The notes: a model not told the origin generated them from the sequence alone. A DNA stretch of 64,000 nt from Vicia villosa (GCF_029867415.1 NW_026705233.1:61002-125001); one strand, 5' to 3'; positions 22,486 to 34,685 are shown, counted from the stretch's first letter. A program made the numbers and translations.

Positions 22486-23235
22486 TTAAGCTTGCTCGAT
22501 ATCAGCAGGTAATGAATGCAGAGACTCTGTATATACCACCGATTCAGACATGTTACAGAAGCACATATGAGAGGAGTTACCCGCTAACAATTCTCCTTTG
22601 TCATTAAACTTAACTAAATGATGATGATAACTATTTGATCCAACTATATCACCACACTTTGTAAGGCATGTTAGAAAAAAGCCACGGTGAAACAAAATTG
22701 ACAGAAATTTCAACAATCTTAGTCCAAGATGAATGCACTGCATCTTCTGGCATCATCCATATCTTCACTTTATGATCATGACCGTCATTCATCCATGCAC
22801 TGATATGTCCACCTAGTACCAACAAATCATATTATACCCCAACAAATCTATATGTTCACATAGTACCAACAAATCATATTGAATATTCTACCTGAACAAA
22901 TATATTAATCCTAAAATCCTCTGACAGAGGTATCTCTGACAGAGATATCTCTAACATTCTCCTTTCCTTAAAATCAAAGATAATAATAACATCCCTTTTG
23001 GTCTCATAATTATAAACTAGAAAATGAATAGAGCCATTCAAGAACAACCCCCTTTAGGACTATCATCGTGGTCAAGAACAGACCTAATATAAGAAAAATG
23101 AGAACCAACTTTAATTTGTTTCCACTCATTAGCTCTCAATGAGAAAATCATCAAGTAAATCGAATCAGTTTGTGGTTGGTCATAGAAACCCAAAACAACA
23201 AACTAATCATCCTTTGACTGGTCGTATAAAAAACT
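22486..23235 (-). pseudogene. F-box-associated (FBA) domain pseudogene, F-box part missing
   Basis: On the minus strand: YDQSKDD, VVLGFYDQPQTDSIYLMIFS, LRANEWKQIKVGSHFSYIRS, a frameshifted ALFIF/YNYETKRDVIIIFDL block, GGHISAWMNDGHDHKVKIW, MPEDAVHSSWTKIVEI, then in another frame VGSNSYHHHLVKFNDKGELL and VVYTESLHSLPADIEQA before the stop. This order is the FBA-type interaction domain of CPR1-like legume F-box proteins. The N-terminal F-box is absent and there are at least three frame breaks and stops. A short duplication (ATCTCTGACAGAG twice near 22930) marks one break. Confidence 0.72.
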
Positions 23236-23869
23236 AGACAAAAGTTGTGAGAGATTATGGTTAGAGACACTATTTATGAGAGATGCGGGTATTTGTTTGT
23301 GGACACTAGTGGATGGATTCCGTATGTATTATCTTGTGTGACGTTCAAAAACAGAAACCCTATACACAGACCTCTAAATTAAGGATAAGAATAATGCAAA
23401 AACTCAAGGTATCACGAAGAAAATGATGAATCATCATCAAGCGATGCATCAAAATATATGGGTAGGGTTTCAGAAGCAACTAAATCAGAATTAGTTTTTG
23501 TGAATAGAAGTCCGTGTGTGGGTGAAGCAGCAAATTGAAAACGTGAAGTTGAAAATTGAAATTAGAGATAATAGAAAGCCATAATTTACGGACGCGCTTG
23601 AAACGTAATAGAATATCAAACTGATTCAGATGAACATATTATAGGATGTCAGATGAACATATGTTTAGGGTCTGACACATTGAAAGTCCAACATAAAATT
23701 TTTCTGTCAACTTGAGGGAATGTGTATGCTCGTGCAAACAATGAGAACTCATATGTCTTCTATGCATTCATGCGATATCATCCATGAACAATAGAAACCT
23801 AAGAGTATATGAATACATCCCTTAATTTTACAAAAAATCAAGGTATCAGACAAACTACAATCCAATAAT

Positions 23870-24410
23870 TTATCTTCTCAATAGATCAAATTTATGGGTC
23901 AAGACAGAATATCCACATGCTCAACCATCAAAGTACATAAAAAATGTCAGGAAGGCCAAAGAAGAGAAAAATTCTTGAACATGGAGAAATTTATGGCTCT
24001 AATCATAAAATGAGGAAAACTAGATTAAGTGTTAAATATGGTGGAGCAATCAAATAGGTCACAACGAATTTACTTGTAAGATGACGCCAACTACTCAACC
24101 AGTTCATGACAATCAAGCTAAGGCTAGTCAACAAACTCATGGTAGTGCTAATGTTTGTCAACAAACTCAACAAGCTAATCAACCTACACGGGCTACACCC
24201 ATAACTCAGGCAAGTCAAGTTTGTTAGCCAATCTCAACTAAATCAAGGGAGGACAAAGAAGTTGAGTGTTAGGAATGTATCATCATCTAGTGTTAGGAAG
24301 ACATCATCATTTGATGTTACCTAGGGTCTTAAAACCATATTAAGTGCAACAAAGAATACAATTGGACCAACTACATAAATGTCTACTCCAACAAAGAGAA
24401 CCATACTAGT
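23870..24410 (+). pseudogene. MuDR-type transposase C-terminal fragment
   Basis: The plus strand reads LWVKTEYPHAQPSKYIKN, MSGRPKKRKILEHGEIYGSN, KMRKTRLSVKYGGAIK, then after a one-base shift GHNEFTCKMTPTTQPVHD, and a Gln/Thr-rich tail (NQAKASQQTHGSANVCQQTQ). This is the end of a MULE transposase: the PGRPKK-like basic motif and a CCHC zinc knuckle (the remaining residues GHN..FTC are visible). The frame is interrupted by a stop near 24054 and another at about 24228. The DDE core is not present upstream. Confidence 0.6.
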
Positions 24411-24419
24411 TAGTTTATT

Positions 24420-25105
24420 TATGTGTAATATTTGTTGAATGTTTAATATATAAATTGATGTCTATTGGAACAAACAATGTTGTTTTTGTATGTCTTTTTG
24501 AAAAAGCATTGGTTCTTTTGTATGTCTGTTTGAACAAGGTATATTTTTGTTGAATTTTCATGAATGGTTATGAACAAGGTATTGGTACATTAAACATACT
24601 GATAAAAACTCTGGTAAATAACATGGTAAACCTCTGGTATACAACATGGTGTGACATCTAATATACAACATGATGTAAACGATGGTAAAGTGATACATAC
24701 TGATAAAAATCCTAGTACATACTGATAAACAAAACCCATGTTTAAAAAAACTCGTACATTCAACTTAAAATTACCAATACATAATTGGCACCCATTCAAC
24801 TTAAGCATAAAAATTATGGTATAAATAATGAAACATTCAACCCAAAATTGGTACAATCAACATACACATACTAATTTTGTATTCTGGTATAAAAAACATT
24901 CAACTAAACTTGTCATTGGTCTTAAACAAAACTGATAGATAATTCTATTTGGATTCAATATAATTCTATTGGATTAAATTTATAATTTCATTGTACTGAT
25001 ATAAAAACTAGTACCGATAGATAATTCCATTTGCATTCAACTTATAATTTCATTGTACTTATATATAATAACATTTAAAACACCCTTAATATTAAAACAA
25101 TGAAA
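24420..25105. other. AT-rich intergenic DNA; nothing recognised
   Basis: Low-complexity AT-rich sequence with loosely repeated words (CATACTGATAAAA, GGTATACAACATGGTG). The reading frame at 24590-24856 has no family resemblance. Confidence 0.4.
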
Positions 25106-25111
25106 ATGAGA

Positions 25112-25660
25112 AAAAAAATAATATCTTCTAAAATTTCTTCCATTTCATAATGTTCTTCGTATCAACTTCAAGTTCCAACAAATATTACTTTTGTTCCTCA
25201 ATTGCGACCCTTAGATTTTCAATATTATCCATATGCTTCTCGTCTTCTTTTGTTAACTTTTCTAACCTTCAATTTTGCTTCATCATAAATTGGTCATTCA
25301 CATCTTCTACTTTTTCATAAAAACAATGAAAGAACTCACACCCAATATGGGTAGAGCTATGTGTAAATTAAGAAACAAAACAAAAATATTAAACCAATTA
25401 TAATTTCCATAATTTTTTGATAAGGATGAATAATTATGAAAATTTACCTTAAAATATGGACATCTCCATAATTGATTGCCATAGTTACTAACTCTTGTTG
25501 TCTTGCAAAGAACAATAATATCTTCAGAACGTCAACTGAATCTCCATTGAAGATTGAAGCTTCTATAAACCTTCGAATCTAAACTCCAAGAACTCTTCCT
25601 TTTTGCTATGGATAAACAACGCCCATAACTCATTCTTACAAGCTTCCATGATTTCAAACG
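25112..25660 (-). pseudogene. Small GRF-type zinc finger protein, probably a pseudogene
   Basis: On the minus strand a possible start gives MEACKNELWALFIHSKKEEF. The zinc finger is split by an intron: IIVLCKTTRVSNYGNQLWRC + PYFK before a donor near 25447, and IGCEFFHCFYEKVEDVNDQF after an acceptor near 25370. A coiled-coil-like tail follows (RLEKLTKEDEKHMDNIENLR, VDTKNIMKWKKF). The order Cys, aromatic-Cys-Pro, GC.FF, acidic is typical of the GRF finger in plant proteins of about 100-150 aa, often found beside transposons. At least three stops interrupt it. The exact intron borders are uncertain. Confidence 0.45.
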
Positions 25661-25898
25661 ATGACTATGGCAATCAAGGAGAATTGTGCCTTAATTTGAT
25701 TTAGGGTCCATTTAACAGAAGAGTTGGGAATCAACACAATAAAAATGAAGACGCTGATGAACAAATGCCAACAAGTATGCCACACATGCAAAAATAAACG
25801 TTGTTTGTTGAAATTAGATGAAAAAAAATATTTGATACAATTTGAAGAGATGAAAGATCATATTAATTTTTTTAAAAGAAAAGATTTAAATAGATTTC

Positions 25899-26071
25899 GA
25901 ATTAAAATTCTTTAGGTGTAGTTCTTACTATTTTCTAATGAAAATATGACAAATATACTTGAATATCATTTAGTGACTGAAAATAAGAGAGTTTGTATAC
26001 GTGTAAAATAAAATTATACATTTATCATATTTTTATTGAAAAATAGTAAATACCACACCTAAATTAAGTTT
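25899..26071. mobile_element. Short palindromic MITE, family copy B, next to the LUC7 gene
   Basis: The left arm AAAATTCTTTAGGTGTAGTT + ACTATTTTCTAATG + AAAATATGACAAATATA is mirrored by the right arm CATATTTTTATTG + AAAAATAGTAAATACC + ACACCTAAATTAAGTTTTGT. It is clearly the same family as 10041-10229. It lies about 220 bp upstream of the LUC7 start codon, so it sits in the likely promoter. Confidence 0.7.
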
Positions 26072-26292
26072 TGTCTTTTCTTTTAAAAAAAAAGTTATAT
26101 TTTATCTATATTTTTAATTATCAAGTTAACGAGACTCTCACTTACCCGGATACCCCACTTATTGAACGTAATCTAACCCTAACTCGTCAACTCAACATAA
26201 CTCGGTAAATTGGAGTTCCAGATCGAAAACAAAGAAAAAGGTCACTGAGATAGAGCAATACCACCAGTAGTGAAACTGAAAGAGAAGGAACC

Positions 26293-26446
26293 ATGGATGC
26301 TATACGGAAGCAGCTCGATGTGCTCATGGGAGCCAATCGAAACGGCGACGTCCGTGAAGTTAACCGCAAGTATTACGATCGCGACGTTTGCCGTCTCTAC
26401 CTCGTCGGTCTTTGCCCTCACGAACTCTTCCAGTTAACGGTAATTC

Positions 26447-26488
<42 letters not shown>

Positions 26489-29400
26489 ATTCTGTTATTA
26501 CGCTTAGCGACGACGATTACTTAGGTTTTCATCGTTTTTTGTTTTTTCAGAAAATGGATATGGGTCCTTGCCCTAAGGTTCACTCATTGCAGCTCAGGAA
26601 AGAGTATCCTTCACGATCTCACTTGAATTGTTGTTCCCTTGTGTTGTGAATGTGATTATTGTGTTTTTGGTTTTGGATAGTAGTATTTGCTTAACTCTGT
26701 TTCTAGATATGAGGAAGCCAGAGGCAAAGGGATCGATAATTACGAGAGGGAGTTGGAGGATGTTATAGATAAGCTTATTGGTGAATGTGATAGGAAAATT
26801 GGGAGAGCTCTTAAGCGACTTGAGGATGATGATGCTAAAGCGGCGATTGCAATTTCGGTATCTGAAGTTACTCAGGTGATTTTTGAGTAAAGATTACAGA
26901 TTGAGTTGTTTTAGGAGTTGATGGTTTCTGGCCGGTTGTAATTATAGTTGGTTTGTATGTCATGCAGACACCGGAAGTGCTTGAGTTGGCCAAGGAAATC
27001 AAAGAAAAGTTGAAAGAAGCTGATAAATATGGTACTGTTATTACTTTCAATTTCAATAATGTATGAATTTTCTATTAAAAAATAATGTGTAAAGTTCTGT
27101 TTAGTGTTTAGTGTTTAGTCTTTAATCGTGAAGATGAAAGAATAATAGAATGATAAAAAGGGTGGGTGATACACGACTTGAAGTCATTAATGTTATCTGC
27201 TTTTATTGCTGCAAACCCATAGTTTCTTGTCTCAAGTGTAGCTTATCCAACAAGATGAACGTGCATGTTTCTGTGGGTATATATCAATGAATAGTGAAGG
27301 GGTCATATACACGACTTGAAACTGTTGATAGGCACGATCTGTTTTAGGGATGGAATAGATCCTAGTGGAGATGTTGGTAGTAACATCCGTAGATAACTTT
27401 CTTCAATTCCAGTTATTAGTGTGCAAGATCTTGTAGTATGAATGAGAACTGCCGGTCAAATGAAATTGATTAGCTTTGGAACTGTTTGATATGTAGTTAG
27501 ATGCTTTTATTTATCACCCACAATGTTGAACTATCTGGTTTTTGTTTATTCTTTTCACTGGTTTGAAATGATTCTGCACTTGCAGATCTTGAAGGCTTGT
27601 CAGATATGAAGATTAGAGCTTTGGAGATTGTTGAAGAACTTAGAATCAAAAGAGCAGACAAACAGGTCAGTGATCTTCCTTGAACATGAAGATCTGTGGG
27701 TGATCCTGGGTGTGTTTTTCTTTTGCATTTGTACATTGGTAGACCGTAAATTTAGTTATTTGATTCTGTTCACTATTGTATTGGAGAATACTATTACTTA
27801 CCACTCTTTTGGCTTTATATCAATTTTCAAACAGTCTACGCTTCTTTTAGATGCATTCAACAAAGATAGGGCATCTTTACCTCAACCTCTGCCTAATCCA
27901 CCACCATTGGCACCCCTTCCTGTAATTACTCCCGATGCTCGAACACAGGAGATGATAAATGAAAAGTTGAAGAAGGCTGAGGATCTTGGTAAGTCAGTGA
28001 TACTATCATCTGTATCTTGTATATGTGTGCACATAATGATAGTTTTGAGCATAACTAATTAAGTACAGACACATCTTTCTTTGGTTGACATAGATACATA
28101 CTCTTTTCCTTGTTAGCATGTCAAAAAAACCAATGTCCAGCCGAATATTGTTAAAAGTTCCATTAATTATATTCGGATGAAGTATTGGCTCTATTCAATT
28201 GCTTACTATCTACTACTGATTGGATCATTTCCATCATCCAATAAAGATAGTAGTAGTATTTTTTAAGTTTAGTTCATAAAGGAACAACTTTGCTAATTCA
28301 GTAAGTCCCCGCCATCACTGTGGATCATATATATTTCCACCAATGCTCCTCAACCTTGTCTCTCCTCTAATATATCCTGCAAACAAATTATATTTAGCAA
28401 CTCCAAAATGTAAAAAAAATGTCTTATTTTAGGAAGGCTCTATGCTTTTTATTTAAATTATATTATTTTGAATGACCAGGTGAACAAGGATTGATTGATG
28501 AGGCACAAAAAGCATTGGAAGAGGCCGAAGCTCTTAAGAAGGTCATTCATTTGTTTTATTTTATCATGAACTTGTTTATGAAGGTTATTATAATGTGTCA
28601 TGGCTCATAAGTCTGAAGATCTTTTTTTTTTTTTATCACAGCTTCCTTCCAGGCAGGAGCCAGCACTGGATTCATCAAAGTATACCGCTGCAGACGTGCG
28701 GATTGTGAGTAGACGTTACATGATTCACAACTCTTTTTCTATTGATAAAAAACACTTTCTTTAACAAGATAGGCCTTAGACTTTGTTTGGGAGTTTGGAG
28801 GGGAAGGGAGAGGAGAGCTTTGAAAAAAAGTAACGATAGAGTGGAAAGAATTGAAGGATTTTGGAGGGTTTATTTTTATTCATAACACCAAATCCCCCTA
28901 ATTTGGGGAACTGCAAATTTGTATTGGAGGAGGGTTGTGAAGGGGTTTTTGGAGGGATTAGACAAATTGTTCAAATATAATCTTTGTTGTTATAGTATTG
29001 CAAAAATTAGAAATATATTAATGATAAACTCTTTGGAGGATTTTGGAGGGTTTATTTTTATTCATAACACCAAATCCCCCTAATTTGGGGAACTGCAAAT
29101 TTGTATTGGAGGAGGGTTGTGAAGGGGTTTTTGGAGGGATTAGACAAATTGTTCAAATATAATCTTTGTTGTTATAGTATTGCAAAAATTAGAAATATAT
29201 TAATGATAAACTCTTTTATCATTCTATACAAAGTCATTTTTTGATTTTTTGAAAAATGTCAAAGATTTCTCTATATTTTTTTTTAAAAATTCTTTTTTCA
29301 AAGCCCTCCCTTCCTCTCCCCTCCAACATCTCAAACAAAGCCTCAAGGCAATTGTGTGTATCGTGAGTTGGCTGACTTGCGATTTTCATCTGTAATCTGT

Positions 29401-31579
29401 TTTAGCTATAGCATAATTGTAATGATTCTTACTACTGTTTTACTCAACAATTCAGACTGATCAAAAGCTACGTGTGTGCGATATCTGTGGAGCATTTCTA
29501 AGTGTGTATGACAGGTAAGAACTTATCCTGCACCCATGCATTTTTTTTCTTGAAGTTTTACTAGGGATTTATAGTGTTAGAATTTGGGGTTTCAACTGCT
29601 TCAGCTTTTGACCCGTTAGTAATACCTCCTTGTCACCAGCAGGCTCTTGTGCCAGTTTTACGAGGGATAACTTTTGCAGCTAAAGAATGTGCGTCTTTTA
29701 TGTTTTTATGTTTTTGCTTGTAGATCATGCTATTCCTAGTTAGAAATTTATGGGGAACTCAAGCTGTACATCGATATGTTTTCTTGATACTTCTGTACAT
29801 TTTGCAGTAACATTTTGATTTATGTTATTTACAGTGATCGTCGATTAGCTGATCATTTTGGAGGGAAACTTCATTTAGGGTATATGCAAATTCGTGAGAA
29901 GTTGGCAGAACTTCAAGTAAGTAATCTTTCTCGAATTTCTGATCATGTGTAATTTTATCCTATTTTAAAACTGATTGCTTAATATGTATTTCATTTTAGA
30001 AATTTTAGAATATGGAGATATTGTTAGGTTTTACCAGTTGACTGTTAACAGCGTGACTCCTAAATCTTCTCCTCTGTTCATCTTCCGGGCTATTGTTTTT
30101 ATCTCTTTCTGGAATCATGTATAAAAGGAAACATGTTGTGACTCGTAGAAAATTTAGTTATTTGATTTCATTTACATTTGAAAATTATGGTATGATAAAT
30201 TATGTTTCAGATTCATCTTGGTTCTAGTTAGTTATTACTAATTAGTGACGAGATGGTCCATCCCATCACAAGAAGTTTGCTACTCCACCTATTTTTCGGC
30301 CACTAACATCGGGAGTAATATTCAATTGTCTATTATTTTCAATATTCTTTTTTTGTGCATTGTTAACTCTAAACACTACTTATGATTATTTCAAAGTGCT
30401 TGACCATTCATAGACAAGTGGAAGAATAAAAAGAAATGAGGTTGACTTTGCATAACCCTGGTTTGTCTTTCTGGGCATGTGTTCAGTTTATTGTTTGATT
30501 TTGAAGCTTTTATATCATATACTATGTGAACCTTTGTTTTATTTGGAGATAGGACAGATCTAATGCTATTATTTTCTCTGGTTCAGGAAGAAAGGAACAA
30601 GAGCCGTAAGACTGATCGTCTTGATGACAGAAGGTAAATTTTCATTGCTTCTAAACTTAAAAAAGCATATTTGATAGGCAGTAAAGTAGAATTTCATATG
30701 TAGTCAACCATTGTTTGCATTTATATGCACAGATCAAAAGAAAGGAGTAGGGATCGTGACAGGGAGCCGAGTAGGGACCGTGAACGTGGTGAGAGCCATG
30801 AGCGAGGGCGAGACAATGATCGCAGGAGCAGGGACCGTGATAGGCACCATGATAGAGACCGTGGATATGACCGAGATCGGGACAGAGACTCATCCCGCTC
30901 ATATGATTCAAGAAGTCGTCGGAGGTCACGATCTCGAGAGCGTTCTAGAGATTATGACCGTCATAGGTACAAGCATCCTTAACTACTTATTTTATTAATT
31001 CCTTACTTTTTTAAATTGTGGGTCCTTTTTCTACGACACGCCGTAAATAACCCACTGTAAACTAGTATATACTGGATCAAATGGGATTGATACACGTCGT
31101 TCCAGGATCAGTACGGTTTTTACTAAATTGTCACTCCTATAGCATTCCTTGTTTTGGGATGCTTAATTTCTTGTCTGTGTTGAAAGTCTAGTTCTTAGTC
31201 TTTGGTTAATCTTCCGGACATGGGTTTTATTCTGGAGAAAAGTGACCAATTTCAACTAATGATAAAAAATCCAAGAGTGGATTTTAACCGACACAGAAAG
31301 TCTAGTTCTTAGTCTTTGGTTAATCTTCCGGACATGGGTTTTATTTTGGAGAAAAGTGACCAATTTCAACTAATGATAAAAAATCCAAGAGTGGATTTTA
31401 ACCGACACATAGATTATTATGCATCTCTGATGTTATGGATTGATTTTCACACCATTGGTTGAAATTTTTTTCTCTATTTTTTTTCTTTCAAATTTATCGA
31501 AAGCCAATTGTTATATTATTATGGTTGCCTCCTACTAACATGTCTTTCCTGTTTTGCCAGGCGTCATGATCGGTATTAG
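26293..31579 (+). CDS. LUC7: LUC7-like U1 snRNP protein (13 exons, 410 aa)
   Basis: Coding exons: 26293-26439, 26551-26603, 26707-26875, 26968-27031, 27586-27665, 27835-27988, 28480-28541, 28642-28704, 29456-29514, 29835-29916, 30587-30633, 30733-30966, 31561-31579. All introns are GT-AG and phases join cleanly. The protein starts MDAIRKQLDVLMGANRNGDV and has the two LUC7 zinc fingers: a CCCH type (C33, C41, C56, H60) and a C2H2 type (C272, C275, H291, H297; VCDICGAFLSVYD...DHFGGKLHLGY). A Pro-rich linker lies at about 187-204, helical Lys/Glu segments between the fingers, and an RS/RD-rich tail at 327-410 ends RHDRY. LUC7 proteins belong to the U1 snRNP and help select 5' splice sites in the nucleus. 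Length and the RS tail fit the LUC7A/LUC7B group of plants rather than the shorter LUC7RL. No lesions. Confidence 0.95.
26451..26486. repeat. (CT)n microsatellite in LUC7 intron 1
   Basis: About 18 CT dinucleotides directly after the first donor site, near the transcription start. CT/GA runs are frequent in plant 5' regions. Confidence 0.95.
28781..29340. mobile_element. MITE in LUC7 intron 8, internally duplicated (182-bp tandem)
   Basis: Termini are inverted: CTTTGTTTGGGAGTTTGGAG on the left against CTTTGTTTGAGATGTTGGAG on the reverse of the right end, extending through GGGG(A/G)AGGAAGG-like sequence to GCTTTGAAAAAA. Inside, 28856-29037 is repeated almost exactly at 29038-29219, period 182 bp. 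Without the repeat the element would be about 378 bp. Confidence 0.7.
31182..31409. repeat. 114-bp tandem duplication in LUC7 intron 12
   Basis: GAAAGTCTAGTTCTTAGTCT begins at 31182 and again at 31296; the two 114-bp copies differ at very few positions (for example TTTATTCTGG against TTTATTTTGG). The similarity suggests a recent event. Confidence 0.85.
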
Positions 31580-32330
31580 CAGCTGCCATAAATCTTATGG
31601 GTGCTACAAGATGTAATATGGGTGTTAAACCTCGTTTTGGACGAATAATTTTGCATTGTTATGAACCATATCCAAATATGGATGTAATTTGAGCTTAGGT
31701 GTTACGAAATCATGGTTTGGTGTTGCTTTGCAGTAGTTAAATCTAATTTGTAATCTGCCTACTTGGAGCAGTTCTACAGCCTTGCTTTAAAATATTATTA
31801 ATTTTGTTTTGGTTGTCTTTGACTTATTAAAACAAAACTATGCATCCTTTATGTTTATGCATCATGCCTTTTTTAGTTACTAAGAATTTAATTTAAAACT
31901 TTGGCAAAGAATGTTGTGATAGTGATAATTTGTTTCGACGATTTTGTTTCAATTAACATTTCCATGTAGGGATTTCCATGTAGGAATGTAAATGGATAAT
32001 CCACAGGACAAATAGTATTATATCTGTGTCTGCGTTCCATTGGATAAATATGATATCTATATGCGTCGTGCGGGTATCCGCTAATTTGGTGATTTTAAGG
32101 TATATGTTATCTGCGGATAACATTTATTTTTTAAAATTTACTTTTCATGTTCTTTTAAAGACAAAAAAAAAAAATTATCATCACATAATATCTATACAAT
32201 CTCCTTTATTTTAAGAATAAAATTTCATCACATTAATTTTTTTCACTTTCACAAAAACTTAATAATATCCAAATATAATATCTGTATATTTTATTTTTAA
32301 TCAAAATAAATAAAAGATATTGTGATTGTG
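31580..32330. other. LUC7 3' UTR, then a decayed repeat region
   Basis: The first about 230 bases after the stop are the likely 3' UTR; no perfect AATAAA is evident. From about 31970 the sequence has the GGATAATCC/GCGGATAAC words of a common legume interspersed repeat, echoed at 32620-32720 (GCGGATATTCATTAAACT, TCTATTCCCATGGG), suggesting a degenerate element with both ends present. Confidence 0.35.
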
Positions 32331-32333
32331 AAT

Positions 32334-32487
32334 TACTCCCCATTTATAAGAAAAGATTCCTTTTTAGATACATTGAATAAATAATGTATCTGGACAAACA
32401 TATTGTCTAGATACATTATTTTATTGTCTGGATATATTATTTATTCAATGTATCTAAAAAAGAATCTTTTCGAGACTGAAGGTAGTA
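32334..32487. mobile_element. Stowaway-like MITE (150 bp, TA target duplication)
   Basis: TA at 32334-32335 and 32486-32487 flanks a near-perfect hairpin. The left arm CTCCCCATTTATAAGAAAAG + ATTCCTTTTTAGATACATTG mirrors CAATGTATCTAAAAAAGAAT + CTTTTCGAGACTGAAGGTAG. The CTCCC start and TA duplication are the Tc1/mariner Stowaway pattern. Confidence 0.75.
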
Positions 32488-32489
32488 TA

Positions 32490-33960
32490 TTGGAAGATAG
32501 AACGAAGGAGTAGGAAGAGAGCCATTAATTGATTGAGATGTGAAAGATTTTTTTCCAAGAAAACATTTTAAAAATATGAAAGACTGATATTTAAATTTTT
32601 TTAAATGTATTAGTGGACTGCGGATATTCATTAAACTATTCGTTGCACGGATGTTTATTAAACTGCTCGTTGCGTATCAGTGACAGAATTTTTTCCATCT
32701 CTATTCCCATGGGACGTGTAAATTGACCCTACCGAGCTCACTAAGTAGTCATTTTCAATTAGAAGGTGTTTTAAGTTTTAGTCATTTTCAATTAGAAGGT
32801 ATGTGCGCTACGTTCAGTGCAAGGACTTGGCTGTGCATGAAATTGCAACCGGAAATTCTTGACAATATTTATAGTAAGTTGTAGAATGCATTTAGTTGCG
32901 TTTTTCAAATATCTTCAAAAATTCATATGAACAAAATATAGTACTTGCAGCCATTGATACTTCTTTTGAATACTGTTTTTTTTTTTTTAGAGTAATTGAA
33001 TATTGCTCTTCAGAACAGTCTATGTATAATTTTAGATTTGTCATCTGCCACGTAATTATTCAAATACATTGTTATTTGTCGTGGAATTTTATTTCTATTC
33101 CATTCCAAAATACGTTTGGCAATCTATTACGTTAAACCAATTAATTCAATCATTTGAAATATAATTTGAAATGTCTCAAACTTACCTATTAACTCAATCA
33201 TTTGAAATATAATTTGAAATGTCTCAAACTTATGCTTGCCATCACACTTAGCACATGATGAAACACTACCATAAAGTTTTAGTTTTAGTTCACATGCCAA
33301 AATAAGCATAATCTGTAACTTATTAGACATGTTTTCTACGGTTATATAACAATTATTCTCTAAAACATTCTGATAGAAACTGGTACTGTGATTGTTTATT
33401 TAGGGCAATATATTAGAAAACTGGTTCTGTACCAGTCATATAAAGCAGTTATATAGCAGTTACTGCCTACTCAACATTTAATAATAATGTTATAAACTGT
33501 CTATAACTAACACATTCATTCTAGGCTGTATATGAGATAAAATTCATTCTCTAAACTTTAATTTTACTTCTTTTTCTCTATATCACAAATAGATATAAAC
33601 CTTGCATCTCCCTTGAAGAATCTCCCTAGCGTCTCTAAACGGTTTCTGGATACTTATTAGTTACATCCTTCACATTCATAAAGGATGTGAAAGCTTCTTA
33701 TGATTAACACGATAGCCAAACAAGAATATAACTTAAATACTTGTCTTTTGAGTTTGACCACCATGATCTAAAGTAATCTATTTGTTGAAAAAAACAGTTC
33801 CTTGCCAGTTACACAATTTAGGTTCAAAAGCCACTTGATGAATAATCAAAAAATTAACAATGCCTGTTTATGATTCAACCGGGTTGATTACAAGATTTTG
33901 GTTTGCAATTGTACATGACAAGCAATATAGTGAGTCGAAATTGAAAACGACACCTAACTG
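32490..33960. other. Intergenic DNA with a 48-bp direct duplication; no gene
   Basis: No supported coding sequence. CTCAATCATTTGAAATATAA + TTTGAAATGTCTCAAACTTA occurs twice in tandem (about 33145-33185 and 33191-33232). Other parts are AT-rich with a possible LTR-like stretch (TATAAAGCAGTTATATAGC, 33438-33456) that I cannot place. Confidence 0.4.
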
Positions 33961-34058
33961 TATTCATTCATTCAATCAATCAAGTAACATAGTAAAGCAA
34001 AAGAGAGTGTGTGTTTATAATAATACAATAAAACACTAAAAAAACATAGAAATGAAAT

Positions 34059-34685
34059 TCAGATTTGTCTGGCAGCAGCATCAGCAACAAAAGGCAAGTA
34101 AGGAGTACGCCCCAAAAGACAAGACAAAGCACTATAAACAAAACAGAGAATACTGAAAACAAACACCACATTGTGAGACCAAACCATAACCTTAAACGCC
34201 AATCCATATCTACCAGGAGAGAAGATCCTCTGAAACAGAAGCGGAAGCACCAGTAGAACATCGAGCGTGAGTGCTTGCATAGCGTTGAATCTAACAAACT
34301 GAGGGAAGCTAGGGTTTCTCACTATCCCCAAATAAAGAGCAAAGAATGCCACAAACGAAGCGTAAGGGAGGGATCTATAGAAGGAGAGGAAGGGAATGAT
34401 TGGATCGAAGAGGAGTGCGAATTTAGGGTATTGTGTGAGGATGTTGTGGCCGTATTGGAGGGAATTGAAGAATGGGAGTGTGTATGCGGCGATTGAGATT
34501 AACCGTTCCGGTGGTGCGGGTGAGGATAGGTTGGCTTTAACGACGGCGTTTCGGAGTTTGAGTTTTGAGGGGGGTGGTGTTAAGGGTGAGAATGAAAGGG
34601 AATTGGGTTTTGGTTTGAGGGTTTGGGTGGAAGGCTTGTGGGTGTGGTGGAATGTGCAAGGACGGAGAAGAGCAAGGGATGCCAT
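34059..34685 (-). CDS. TIC20-II: TIC20-II, chloroplast inner-envelope translocon membrane protein (208 aa)
   Basis: A single-exon gene, start codon at 34685, stop at 34059. The first about 50 residues (MASLALLRPCTFHHTHKPST, then Lys/Pro/Ser-rich with no acidic residue) look like a plastid transit peptide. Four hydrophobic segments follow, at about 62-78, 96-121, 137-153 and 168-191, with the family motif YLGIVRNPSFPQFVRFNAMQ between the second and third. The TIC20 family sits in the inner envelope and forms or supports the protein import channel; the II/V branch is smaller and less studied than TIC20-I. Length and gene structure match TIC20-II. It is transcribed toward a region with no other gene. 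The plus-strand frames over it are shadows. TIC20-V is the main alternative name. Confidence 0.88.
   Translation of the reverse strand: MASLALLRPCTFHHTHKPSTQTLKPKPNSLSFSPLTPPPSKLKLRNAVVKANLSSPAPPERLISIAAYTLPFFNSLQYGHNILTQYPKFALLFDPIIPFLSFYRSLPYASFVAFFALYLGIVRNPSFPQFVRFNAMQALTLDVLLVLPLLFQRIFSPGRYGLAFKVMVWSHNVVFVFSILCFVYSALSCLLGRTPYLPFVADAAARQI

Noticed and set aside
30657..30998. Alternative frames over the Arg/Ser-rich exon of LUC7 (minus-strand His/Gly-rich frame and a plus-strand +1 frame)
   Set aside because: Shadows of the repetitive RS-domain codons.
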